Positions 54,101 to 64,000 of a DNA stretch of 64,000 nt are shown here, one piece after another; the first letter of the stretch is position 1, and every line of letters begins with the position of its first letter. A model generated the notes under the pieces. The model saw only the letters and a list, made by a program, of their open reading frames with translations, was not told the origin of the DNA and did not search any database. The stretch is from Linanthus parryae (lineage: Eukaryota > Streptophyta > Magnoliopsida > Ericales > Polemoniaceae). Made by a program: the position numbers and the translations under genes. The stretch covers positions 1,761,501 through 1,825,500 of the forward strand of contig JALGPY010000005.1 of NCBI GenBank assembly GCA_023055425.1, given 5' to 3'.

Positions 54101-55008
54101 TATAGTTTTACAAGTGAATTCGTCGTATCAAAATATTTGAAAAGAGTCAACTGAACAAACACTTGCATGGAACTTATTTACTTGATTCGAACACTTTTCT
54201 AACTTTATTTTTTTCATCAACGCAAATTATTTTAAGCTAGCCACAATTAGCTCATCTACTTTTGTTTGGTTTTAACTTGTAACCCCCACTTTAGAATATT
54301 TGTGAATCTGCCCTTGAAATTTTGCTGAAGACTGAAGTCAACTACTTACATCTAATATATTCTTGGATCTATCTTGAAATGCTATTAGAGACTGATATAT
54401 TCCTAGATTTGTCCATGAAATTGTACTAAAAACTAGAGTGAACTATTTATTATTTACATTGTACTGGCTTTTGTTCCATTCATGAAACTAGAGACGACCT
54501 CTTGTCCTAACGGACTAAACTCAGCTATAAGAGCTTCTTGCGCATTCAAGCATTGAGGCAATTCTTACAGGGAAAAGAAGGAGAAGCATGTCAATGTTTC
54601 ATTTCATATGAATTGAAATGAGATCAGCGATCATATTATGCCCAACAACAGACTTATTTAGGACACGATAATAGGAACTAATTGGGTTTGCTGAACAAAC
54701 GAATATCCTCATCCAGAAAACCCAGTGTCCTTTGCCAACCGAAAGGGGTGAAAGTGTCCTTCAACAAACTAGGGGGGGGGGGGGGGGGGTAAAAGTGTCA
54801 TTTACCCCTCTCCCTCTGATCCGAAAGTGTCGGGTTGTCTTTTTACAAAGTTTTATGAGCCTCACTGGCTAGCACAAAGAAATGCATTCAAGAAAAATAT
54901 AGAGGAAAGCAACGTGGAAAATATACTGATGATGTACGATACTTGATTTGAGATTGACGAAATAAGAAAGCAGGATACCTAAAACAGGTGGCGGGAGTAT
55001 GGGCTACC
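53581..55008. other. ERF upstream region and spacer
   Basis: The first few hundred bases are the presumed ERF promoter; no clear TATA box could be chosen. A T-homopolymer of about 33 bases lies at 54066-54098 and a G run at 54772-54789. I see no gene. The last bases (to 55008) are the broken-off continuation of the BAHD relic at 58545. Confidence 0.5.
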
Positions 55009-56029
55009 TGTCACAGGGTCAGCCTTTAATCACTAAAAACTGGTTCTGTGTGGCAACCAAGTTCTCGACTTAGTTCAGCCTTCTCGAACCTACAAACGAG
55101 GTTATGAGTTGAGCAGATGATTGAAACGAATTGCACAAGTGTTTACGGGAACCGTCCCAACTTTTATTTCTCAAATAAAAGACTCTCAAGCTCTCAAGCT
55201 CTCCAATGGTGTACAAATTTGTTCACCTCTCAACCTGCTGCAAAACAAGTGCAAGCAGTGCCTATAAACTAGTGGCGGTTACCTCAATAACTACCCAGTT
55301 CATGGACAAACCCATGATCTCAATTCTGCCCACTATCTAGCCCATTACATGCACTAAAACATGTGCTAAATTCCCTCTGAAACATAGCTACGAATTTTGT
55401 ACATTACTTGGCCTAGACAACTCATTTAACATGCCACAACTCTATGTAACACGTTGCATCTACAAGGGACAGCAAGCAGCTAGCAACCAGCAAGCTCCGG
55501 TACACCAGCAGCGACTCAAGCTCAACAGAAATGCACCACGCATCGGGTTGGTGCTGGGACTCATCGGGTTAGGGCCAAGGCATCATCGAGGGACTTGTGC
55601 CGACATCGTGTAGGCACTGGGGCATCATCGGGTTGGCGCCGTGCTAGCATCGTGGACATACCTCCTACCCCCTATATATGTCTTAGGAACATTTTCCTAA
55701 GTGGCAGGAAGGAACATGGATTTTCCTGAGGAGGAGTACGGGCTTGGCACTAAGCCAGAGCCCTATGAAGCCTTAGCCAACTTAGCCGATATCGGGTAAA
55801 AACCCTGCTGCGTCCTGCTGCCATTGAGACCAGACCTGAGCCATCTCCACCAGCATCCACCAATTCTCACTAATCCGTCCACGACCACCAAGGACCAAGG
55901 CACCAACCAAGGTCACAACTCACCAAAGCCAAGGGACGAACAGACCACGTTGTTGCTCAATCTCATAGCACACCGAGCCAACGTGCTCACTCGGTGCACC
56001 ATCTCTCTAAGGGACTCAACGGTGTGACA
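55009..56029 (-). repeat. 3' LTR of the gag-only element
   Basis: 1021 bp, identical in extent to the other LTR apart from an 8-bp tandem duplication (CTCAAGCTCTCAAGCT near 55190). On the minus strand it is preceded by the purine-rich tract at about 56030-56046. Confidence 0.9.
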
Positions 56030-57299
56030 AACATCCCGCCCCTCTTGAACTCGACGTCCTCGTCGAGGCCTTCTTGGCGTCGTTCGTCTTGCCTTCCCCT
56101 TCCTCAACAATCTCTGCCCATGTAGGCCTCTTCTCCGGCGGGTCAAAAGCCACCAATGTATTCAAGAGTTGAATATTAGCCGTATCAACTCTTTCCTCTG
56201 CAATTTCTCGATTCTCTGCCACAATCAAGGCATTCAGCTTCTCTTTCCTTGGACAATCACGAGCACGATGCAGACCATCACACACAAAACAGCCCTGCTT
56301 CTTGGCTACACTAGCCGTTGCCTCAGCTTGTTTCTTCTTCTCTTGCCCACCGTCACCCGTCTTGTCCGTCTCAGACTCAGCTCCATTCTTCCCCTTCCCC
56401 TTCTTAGCTTTAGACGAAGAAGAAGAGGTAGACTCTGCCTCCTTGCTACGGTAATCAACCAAGGCATCAGCAGCGGCATACGCGGCGTGAAGATCCTTCA
56501 CATTCTGCCTTCTCAACTCAGCTTGTGCCCACGGTTGTAAACCCGCAATGAAATTGTACAATCAGTCCGTCTCACTCATGTCTGATACATCCAGCATTAA
56601 GGAACTGAATTTCATCACATACTCCCTTACCGACACCGTTGCCGAGTGCTTGAGACGTTGCAGTTCCTCTCGAGCCAACCACGACACATTACCCGGCAAG
56701 AACTGTTCCTTCAATTCAGTCCTCAATTTCTCCCACGTATCGACCTTGGACCGTGCACTCATCTCGTCCGACGAACGAGTCCTCCACCACAACTTCGCAT
56801 CCCCAACGAGAAACATAGTCGTTAACGTGACTTTGTCTTCGTCGTGAACACGGGCAGCGGAGAAGTAATGCTCCATGTCAAACAGAAAGTTTTCCAACTC
56901 TTTGGAACTCCGTGTACCGCTGAATGGTTGCGGTTCTGGAACTCTCACTTTCCGTCGATCCTCAATGCTACCACCACCAGCGGGTCTCGTAGCCATGGCC
57001 ATTCGGATGAATGCCAACTCTTTCTCAACCGTCTCGCATCGAGTTAGCGAAGCAGCCAACTCTTTCTCCAAACTCTCGCAACGATTTTGAGTTGCAACCA
57101 ACTCTCTTTGTATGTCTTGATGCCGAACATTCGCACCATTCACCTCTGCCTCGAGAGCATTGGATTGGTCCTCAATACCAACTTCCGCAGCCGCCAATCT
57201 CCGAGTTAAAGGCTCAGTGGGATCATCGTCATCAAGTACTCCAACAATTGCCTCCAACCGCGACAATCGTTCCTGAAACTCCGCATTTCTCCCAGCCAT
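56016..57299 (-). CDS. Gag polyprotein of the gag-only element, one in-frame stop
   Basis: The frame opens MAGRNAEFQERLSRLEAIVG and has a long heptad-like coiled-coil region (about 1-95, ending EKELAASLTRCETVEKELAF). The retrotransposon gag core follows (PEPQPFSGTRSSKELENFLF, then GDAKLWWRTRS and LKEQFLPGNVSW), as in gypsy elements. A TGA at 56562-56564 stands where related Gag proteins usually have Trp before LYNFIAGLQPWAQ. After it the frame stays open for about 180 codons, through a Lys/Ser/Glu-rich linker to one zinc knuckle (CFVCDGLHRARDCP). It ends a few bases inside the 3' LTR. The stop is probably a recent nonsense mutation. The protein would package RNA in virus-like particles. Confidence 0.88.
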
Positions 57300-57495
57300 T
57301 GCAGCGAGTTAAACTCCCACCACAATTCAGAAATGAAGAAGAAGAAATTTGCAGCACCAAGCCGCACTCAACAACTCTGACCGGGCAGCGAATAACACAC
57401 TGCACAGCCACCAAACTCCCAGCAGCAAGGCACGCAACCAGGCCACTGTTCTCCACCACCGAAGGGACGCAAACGCAGCGACAATTCCCTAACCG

Positions 57496-57509
57496 GCGCT
57501 CTGATACCA
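57496..57509 (-). other. Primer-binding site (initiator methionine tRNA)
   Basis: TGGTATCAGAGCGC on the minus strand, three bases inside the 5' LTR, is the usual priming site of plant LTR elements. It fixes the orientation of the element. Confidence 0.9.
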
Positions 57510-57512
57510 GAT

Positions 57513-58525
57513 TGTCACAGGGTCAGCCTTTAATCACTAAAAACTGGCTCTGTGTGGCAACCAAGTTCTCGACTTAGTTCAGCCTTCTCGAACCTACAAA
57601 CGAGGTTATGAGTTGAGCAGATGATTGAAACGAATTGCACAAGTGTTTACGGGAACCGTCCCAACTTTTATTTCTCAAATAAAAGACTCTCAAGCTCTCC
57701 AATGGTGTACAAATTCGTTCACCTCTCAACCTGCTGCAAAACAAGTGCAAGCAGTGCCTATAAACTAGTGGCGGTTACCTCAATAACTACCCAGTTCATG
57801 GACAAACCCATGATCTCAATTCTGCCCACTATCTAGCCCATTACATGCACTAAAACATGTGCTAAATTCCCTCTGAAACATAGCTACGAATTTTGTACAT
57901 TACTTGGCCTAGACAACTCATTTAACATGCCACAACTCTATGTAACACGTTGCATCTACAAGGGACAGCAAGCAGCTAGCAACCAGCAAGCTCCGGTACA
58001 CCAGCAGCGACTCAAGCTCAACAGAAATGCACCACGCATCGGGTTGGTGCTGGGACTCATCGGGTTAGGGCCAAGGCATCATCGAGGGACTTGTGCCGAC
58101 ATCGTGTAGGCACTGGGGCATCATCGGGTTGGCGCCGTGCTAGCATCGTGGACATACCTCCTACCCCCTATATATGTCTTAGGAACATTTTCCTAAGTGG
58201 CAGGAAGGAACATGGATTTTCCTGAGGAGGAGTACGGGCTTGGCACTAAGCCAGAGCCCTATGAAGCCTTAGCCAACTTAGCCGATATCGGGTAAAAACC
58301 CTGCTGCGTCCTGCTGCCATTGAGACCAGACCTGAGCCATCTCCACCAGCATCCACCAATTCTTACTAATCCGTCCACGGCCACCAAGGACCAAGGCACC
58401 AACCAAGGTCACAACTCACCAAAGCCAAGGGACGAACAGACCACGTTGTTGCTCAATCTCATAGCACACCGAGCCAACGTGCTCACTCGGTGCACCATCT
58501 CTCTAAGGGACTCAACGGTGTGACA
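57513..58525 (-). repeat. 5' LTR of the gag-only element
   Basis: 1013 bp, TG...CA. CTATATATGTC near 58167 (+ strand) may be the TATA region read in the other direction. It is paired with 55009-56029. Confidence 0.9.
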
Positions 58526-58544
58526 CTACCTCCATATGGTACCT

Positions 58545-59006
58545 TCAAAGTTGAACAATCTGATTACGGTCCAAATTTAGAGCTCGTGTCCGAGACCTCC
58601 ATAAACACGCGGTCAGTGCCTCAAACCTAGTGCATGTTTTGCCACATCGGTTCTTTAGAGCTTGTATCTCTTCTGGACCAAAATGGAATGACTTGCAGAT
58701 TATATTGTCTGTCTTACTCCCAATAGTGGCTTCTGGTGATATGTGATAAGTTTCTTCTAACTCGACATGTTTACATCTGAAGCGCGGAGGTTTTCTTGCA
58801 AGGAAGCAATCCCTTTGCCACACAAGGGCCAAAGATAGAGTTTTCGCTCCTCTTTGGGCATACTCTGCAATTGCATTCATGAACTGGGCAACCCTGGATC
58901 CACATTCAATTTGATATGCTCCATTATACTTGGGGTGGTTGAACCTGGAGCAAAAAGAGATGAGGTTGTTAGCCTCTACTATTGGAAGGAATCTGGTCAG
59001 TCCCAA
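58545..59006 (-). pseudogene. BAHD acyltransferase fragment
   Basis: This is the middle part of an alcohol O-acyltransferase of the BAHD family. It shows FMNAIAEYAQRGAK, LVWQRDCFLARKPPRF, KSFHFGPEEIQAL, and CTRFEALTACLWRSRTRAL, followed by NLDRNQIVQL. Family members are about 450 residues. Here about 150 remain, and both the N-terminal third and the DFGWG part are missing. The catalytic HXXXD site appears as HPKYN followed by extra residues, so the Asp is lost. The gag-only element inserted just after this exon (58526), splitting the relic. A few coding-looking bases may continue at 54960-55008. It is antisense to, and abuts, the P450 relic starting near 58985. Confidence 0.82.
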
Positions 59007-59965
59007 CCAACTTCCCCTTCATTCCCTACAAGGCTACAACCATAGCCTGAAGGCAAGTGCGAGGGTACGGAGGATGGTGAGCAAACTCATATGTGAAAAG
59101 AGGGTTGAACTTGACAAGGGAGCTTTACCTCACCAAAATCTCATCACCTGTTTGCTTAGCAATCGCAACAAAGATAACAAACAAGTATTGTCAGATGACG
59201 AGATTGTACAAAATGTCATGTTTGTCATGCTTGCTGGGCATGACACTTATTCCATCCTGGTTATGTTCATGATTCGTGTTACCGCCAAAGACAAAAGTAT
59301 ACTTGCAGGTGTTGTCAAAGGTAATGCCAATAAGGTTGCGAGAACATTATCTTGCTTGTTGATTAGATAAAACATTTTGGGTTCTTTTTTATGCGTATTT
59401 AGAACAGGAAATGATAGCAAAAAAGCAAGACTTCAGGAGAATCAATTACCTGGGAAGACCTTGGCAAGATGAAGTATACATGGAAAGTTGCAATGGAAAC
59501 CCTCATGATGTTTCCTCCTCTCATTGCAGGCCTCAGGGAGGCTGCGAGAGATAGAGTACAAGGGCTATGTCATTTCTCAAGGATAGAAAGTACGTTTAAT
59601 CCATTCATTTTAATTCACGCATTTCTTGTGAAAAACTGTGACTAAAATAAAGAACTACCCGTTTTCCTTCTTCAGGTCCTATGGTTTAGCAATATGACTC
59701 ATGGACCCAAACATATTCAAAGAACCGTCAAAGTTTGATCCATCCAGGTTCGATGACCAAGCAAGTATCCCTCCTTACAGCTTTGTAGCTATTGGAGGAC
59801 GATGTCACATATGCCCATAATATCAGTTGCAAAGATCGAAAATTTGACATTTAACTATTACCTGGTAACTAGATTCACATGGAGGATATGCCCCAAAGAC
59901 GATACGTAGGTCCAATGCCTACATCTACTGAAGGTCTACCAATTCAAATCTTTCCGAAGAACTGA
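58985..59965 (+). pseudogene. Cytochrome P450 fragment, CYP716-like
   Basis: This is the C-terminal half of a P450 of the type that oxidises triterpenes. Exon 1 (to 59320) has SLKASARVRRMVSKLICEKR, DDEIVQNVMFVMLAGHDT (the I-helix oxygen site, AGHDT) and VVKG before a GT donor. Exon 2 (from 59403) contains the K-helix region as ETLMMFPP, where the Arg of ExxR is lost, then a frameshift and a TAG. Exon 3 (from about 59676) has SKFDPSRFDDQASIPPYSF and a damaged heme loop (AIGGRCHICP then TAA). It ends PTSTEGLPIQIFPKN at 59963-59965. The whole N-terminal half with the membrane anchor is absent. Several independent breaks make it a clear pseudogene. Confidence 0.88.
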
Positions 59966-61134
59966 ATCCACAGGACAATTGTGCACACTCTTCTAGCTAT
60001 ATGTATATGCAGAGGGGGGTGATGCTAATCTCAAATAAAATAATGGGATGTGTAACCCACAACTCAGTACTAATAAACTCCAGCTGTGTCATAGTATCAT
60101 TCAATTTTTTTTTATTAGGGGAACCATCATCTAAATGTTAGTTGAACCAAATGAATAAATATCGTAATGCAAAAAAAAAAAAAAAAAAAAAAGGAGAATT
60201 CAGAACATACTCATCTAGCTATATGTTCATGCAGAGGGGGTGTGTTAATTTCAAATAGAATAATGGATGTGTAACCCACAATCAGCAGTACTAAGTAACT
60301 TGGTCAGTTTTGCGAGAATCTTCCCATTGACTTTAGGGGTCACATAGCTAACGATATGATACAATTTTTTTCCCATAATATTGTAGTGTTAAGAAAGATC
60401 TACAATATTATGAAAAAAAAAATGAACACATTTTCGTATCATATCGTTAGCTAAATTAGTTGGTCAATATGAGGGAAACCATCATCTAAGTATTAGTTGA
60501 ACCAAACGAATTAAAATCGTTATGCAAAAAAAAAATATATATATATATATATATCAGAATCTAGACTTATTGCGCTACACCTAACAAGGGAGTGGGCATC
60601 ATGAAAAAAGTTGGACCTCCAAATGCATCCAAGGGTATAACAAGTATTTGCTCCACCTTCATGTCAGAACACCATTTACATTTTCGTAAGTCCTTCATTA
60701 TATTTTTGGAACTCCTTAAATTATTTTGATACTAAAATTATTTGAAGAAATGGACCTGAAAAGGATTCACGAAACTCGGAAGTCTGAGACGTGACAATAG
60801 AACAGAACCAGAGCTCTTCTTGGGTGCGGCCGCTTATTCTTCAAAGCCAGAACTTGATATAGTAAGTGTCTTATATTTAATTAGACTAGGTCTTAATTGT
60901 TTACAAGTAACAACAGTGATAGTTCTTATTGGAGACTTGAACATTATGAAGGTGAGCATTCTCTAGCTATTACTCAGTACTATTCATTAGTGCTATCCCA
61001 ATCCCTTCTATTCTTATATCCGACGTGCTCACTACTCTTGGTTCTTCCTATTTTAATTGGGTAGGAGGGAAAGGATATGCTCAACTAAAATATAAACAAA
61101 GGACCAAAAATGCGGTAGTGTTGGCTTGATAACC
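59966..61134. other. Spacer with duplicated segments and a hairpin
   Basis: Segments near 59995-60075 and 60216-60294 (CTAGCTATATGT..ATGCAGAGGGG, GGATGTGTAACCCACAA) are diverged direct copies. So are 60121-60180 and 60478-60535 (AACCATCATCTAA.T.TTAGTTGAACCAAA). A foldback of about 105 bp lies at 60346-60452 (CTAACGATATGATAC and its inverse). An A run is at 60171-60192 and an AT microsatellite at about 60537-60554. No gene was seen. Confidence 0.6.
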
Positions 61135-61143
61135 TATAAAAGG
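61135..61143 (+). promoter_or_regulatory. TATA box of the Ole e 1 family gene
   Basis: TATAAAAGG about 97 bases upstream of the start codon at 61232. The spacing allows a leader of roughly 65 bases. Confidence 0.7.
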
Positions 61144-61231
61144 CCATGGAAGCTACGGAATTACTCAGTACCCTCAAAGTCTTCATCTTTCAAATCCAAA
61201 GCCTACCAGACAGCGAACCAAAAAGCTATCA

Positions 61232-61920
61232 ATGGGACTAGCCCAGTTCTCTCTTGCAATATCTGTGTTACTGCTATCATTAGCCGTTTCAGCAACTAGC
61301 TATGGTTACGCTCCCAAGCCAGAAACCGGTCCATATGGTTACGGAAGCACCCCAATGCCCGGCCTTGCTAAACCTGACACACCACCCTTCATCATCAACA
61401 TTCAAGGAATGATTTATTGTAAATCTGGCCCTAAACTTCTTCCTATTGAAGGTAAGTCCCATATTACAAACTACAAAGTTCTCGTTCTATTTAATCTTCC
61501 CTATCACCAGAAAAAGAAGATGAACAAATAAAATTACAAGAGATTTATTCAATACTCATCACTTCTATACTCATTTTCTTTCACTACGGTACAGGAGCTT
61601 TGGCAAGAATCGCATGTCTAGCAGTTGACAGCAATGGGTATGAGTCAGCTCCTTTTTCCATACTAAGCAGCCCGACAAACTCAAAAGGATACTTCTTTGC
61701 CACTGTACCGCAAAGTTCAAAGACGATTAAGGAGTGCAAGGTTTTCCTCGCAAAATCTCCAATCGAAACCTGTAATGTCCCAACTGACGTAAACAAAGGG
61801 ACAAGTGGTGCTCCTCTTCCTTCTTCATATCATTTTTTTCAGGCCAAGAATATCAAGTTATACTCCGTGGGCCCTTTCTTTTATGCTCCAGAGGGAAAAC
61901 CGATCTCTCATGGTTACTAG
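61232..61920 (+). CDS. Secreted Pollen Ole e 1 / extensin-like family protein
   Basis: Two exons (61232-61451 and 61595-61920, phase 1 GT-AG intron) give 181 residues. A signal peptide covers about 1-22 (MGLAQFSLAISVLLLSLAVS). A short Tyr/Gly/Pro-rich stretch follows (YGYAPKPETGPYGYGSTPMP). The Pollen Ole e 1 domain begins INIQGMIYCKSG and includes RIACLAVDSNGYESAPFS, GYFFATVP and ECKVFLAKSPIETCNVPTDV. It ends YSVGPFFYAPEG. Its Cys pattern (YC, AC, EC, TC) is that of the family, for disulfides in the cell wall. Relatives include proline-rich proteins of roots and styles and the allergen-like group, mostly of unknown biochemical role. The gene looks intact, with a good TATA box upstream and spacer without genes on both sides. 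Confidence 0.9.
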
Positions 61921-64000
61921 ATACATCCAGATTAAAAGTGAAGTTCGGTTATTATTTGAACAATTTATTTATCTATTCTAAGAACATGCTTTGGTTATTT
62001 GCATCTGGAGATTTTTTATACTTCAGCTATTTTTTTGGCTTGATCCGCTGTGGTGTTGCGTTTTGCCCAGACAATTCTTTATTTTTTTTTTTATCTGAAG
62101 TTGATTTGATGACAATATTTTTTGTGTTATTAATTTGAAAATGCGCAACAAAGAAGAGATCAGAGATCAATTCATTTGCTCTGTCTATATGTTTTTTTTT
62201 CTTCCGTTGTCTTACGTGTATGCACTATAATAATTGATTAAAAATGTAAGAAGGCAAAAAATAAGAATTGGGGACGATTGAGTAGCTTCCAATAGGTGCT
62301 ACTACTTCTTTATCTTCTCTTAAAGCAATGAAATGAGCAAATAATAGGATAAATATGGATTTGAATTTGAGTATATGGACTATCTCTGCGTTAAATAATT
62401 GAAAGCGCATTCATTCAATTGCATCTTTCTCCAAATGAATTATTCAGAAAATAGAGGATAATAATTAATTAAATTAGTAATAGTAGCCTTACTTTTTTTT
62501 GTTTCTCTTTTGCTATCAAAAGGTAACCTACGAGCGAGACCAAGTACCGACTTTTATTTTTATAGTTTATGAAAAAAGAACTAGCCAGTATGGTATCCTA
62601 GTATATATCGCTGTCTACCTTTTCCATAAGAAAAAACATACAGTGTTTATCAATAACAACAACTAACACCTTTAACATTGGTTTCTGGAAGTAAAGGGTA
62701 TGCCAAACCACTTGACGGAGCACTTAGTTACTCCCACCATTGACTTAAGAGAATTGCGAGATATATACTTTTTCTTATTAATCATGTCAGATAAACACGT
62801 ATATACGATATATAAAAAATAATTTCTTTGGATTATAGCATAGGAAAATTAACAATTTAATTTTTATTTTATTTACCATCAGAGAGGCTATCACAAATTC
62901 GCAGCAGAGGATATTTCAGGACAAATAATTGTGATTGTCTACCGAGATGAGATCCATAACAACTTGCTAGTATTATAGAAGAGATAATCACCATCTCTTG
63001 ATCAGTCTTCTTTCATTCTCGTCTCACAAAAGTATTCGCACCTGAAATTTACAGGGAAGTAATCAGATGAATGCAATGAAATATAGTATACAAATTTCAC
63101 AAAATGTAATATTTAGTTTAATATCAAGTATGTGTGTGTGTGTCAAGTGTAAAACTGAAGAAAGATTATCACCAGCACTAAAAAGATAAATTAGCTAAAT
63201 TTTAACTAGTATAAATTATATAATGTTTGTTCTAGTAGTGTAAAATATTTTACACAACCATGTAGGTATAAAACAATTATATATGCAGTATACTTTAACT
63301 ACCTAGCTAGCTCCCGTAAAAAAATAACTACCTGGCTAGCTACTGGCAAAGAGCGACATAAATAATATGTAAAATTTAAAGTCATTTAACAAATTTAATT
63401 TATTGAAGCTTATTACGCTACCCGCTTATGCGTAATTAGAAGGCTAAACTAAACTTGTTAATCTAGCCCATAGGAGATGATCTAACAGCATTAGTTCTCC
63501 GCTTCGTTTCCTGGCACATGCTAACCACAACGCACTCTAAATCCTATCTACAAAATTACACGAGATATAAAAGATTTGTATATACAAATGACATGCAAGA
63601 CAACAACAAAACAAATTGAGGTGGATATATACGAGTGAGCTTACTTTACTTTGGGTGACAATTGATAGAAGCATGTTCCCACCATGGCTAGGTTAACGTA
63701 AAGAAGATTCAGATTTCGCTGTAACATCAAAATAAGATAATTCTTTTAACTTTTCATTTTAACTGTTTGAATGCACGTTCTCATATCTTGTAAATGTTAT
63801 ACTATTAATGATTGGAAATATCACCCGAGGTAAAAGAAATAATTGTGATGATCATAATGCAAGCATAATAAGTCCTTCCGTCCAAATAATGTAGTCTGGG
63901 TGGACTTTTCACAATGTTCTACGAGATGCTTTTTCCCCTTAGGAAAGTATGAGTAGCAGTCACTACTTTGAACTAGAAGTTCACGGTAAGATAACATAGA
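61921..64000. other. AT-rich intergenic DNA
   Basis: It begins with the 3' flank of the Ole e 1 family gene. A short GT tract lies near 63131. I found no gene, RNA or clear repeat up to the window end. Confidence 0.5.

Larger units (their letters stand above)
55009..58525 (-). mobile_element. LTR retrotransposon carrying only gag (TR-GAG type), nearly intact
   Basis: The LTRs at 55009-56029 and 57513-58525 are about 1 kb and nearly identical, differing by an 8-bp CTCAAGCT duplication and a few bases. Each starts TGTCACAGGG and ends GTGTGACA. CTACC flanks the element on both sides (55004-55008 and 58526-58530). It reads on the minus strand: the 5' LTR is 57513-58525, followed by a primer-binding site (TGGTATCAGAGCGC, complementary to initiator-Met tRNA, 57496-57509). 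Then comes gag, a purine tract (AAGAGGGGCGGG) and the 3' LTR. The 1.48-kb interior has no protease, reverse transcriptase or integrase in any frame. It must rely on enzymes of another element. The near-identity of the LTRs means a recent insertion. Confidence 0.93.

Noticed and set aside
55431..55613. Identical 60-codon frames in both LTRs (also 57927-58109)
   Set aside because: They lie within the LTRs, are identical because the LTRs are, and show no domain.

Overview
The window reads as nuclear DNA of a flowering plant, most likely a eudicot. Genes have GT-AG introns. Ribosomal-protein promoters carry telo-box and TGGGCC motifs. The intergenic space is AT-rich and full of LTR retrotransposons, LINEs, a tRNA-derived SINE and many MITEs. 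Nothing points to a bacterium, an organelle or a virus. The species cannot be named from the sequence.

Genes, left to right. The window opens in the last two exons of an ethylene receptor without a receiver domain (ERS1 type, + strand, 3-361). A five-exon ribosomal protein L19 gene follows on the minus strand (2185-5290). It has a second intact copy at 38106-41110 and a 5'-truncated relic at 29054-29760. A five-exon GT47/exostosin-like glycosyltransferase lies at 18504-19997 (-). A group VII ERF transcription factor with the MCGGAI N-terminus lies at 52352-53580 (-). A two-exon secreted Pollen Ole e 1 family protein lies at 61232-61920 (+). Broken genes are an unrecognised membrane-protein-like gene hit by a solo LTR (13000-14406), a duplicated unknown gene (43110-49665), and BAHD acyltransferase and CYP716-type P450 fragments lying back to back (58545-59965).

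Mobile DNA, left to right: LINE endonuclease remnant (10060-11428), LTR plus gag remnant (11429-12000), solo LTR with 5-bp duplication (13593-13883), Ty1/copia pol remnant (14730-17100), a SINE (about 17950-18055), a MITE-dense stretch (20360-22956) with one element nested in another, three long foldback elements in a row with a solo LTR inside one (23475-26460), a LINE remnant (29950-33700), a second LINE tail interrupted by a MITE (35270-36545), and a nearly intact LTR element that carries only gag (55009-58525).

The genes do not form a pathway. They are ordinary, independently regulated plant genes in a repeat-rich region. I see no clear new biological system. The points most worth a second look are the gag-only LTR element, the duplicated unknown gene that differs by one intron between its copies, the RPL19 family with its dated insertions, and the stack of nested elements whose target duplications can be read directly.
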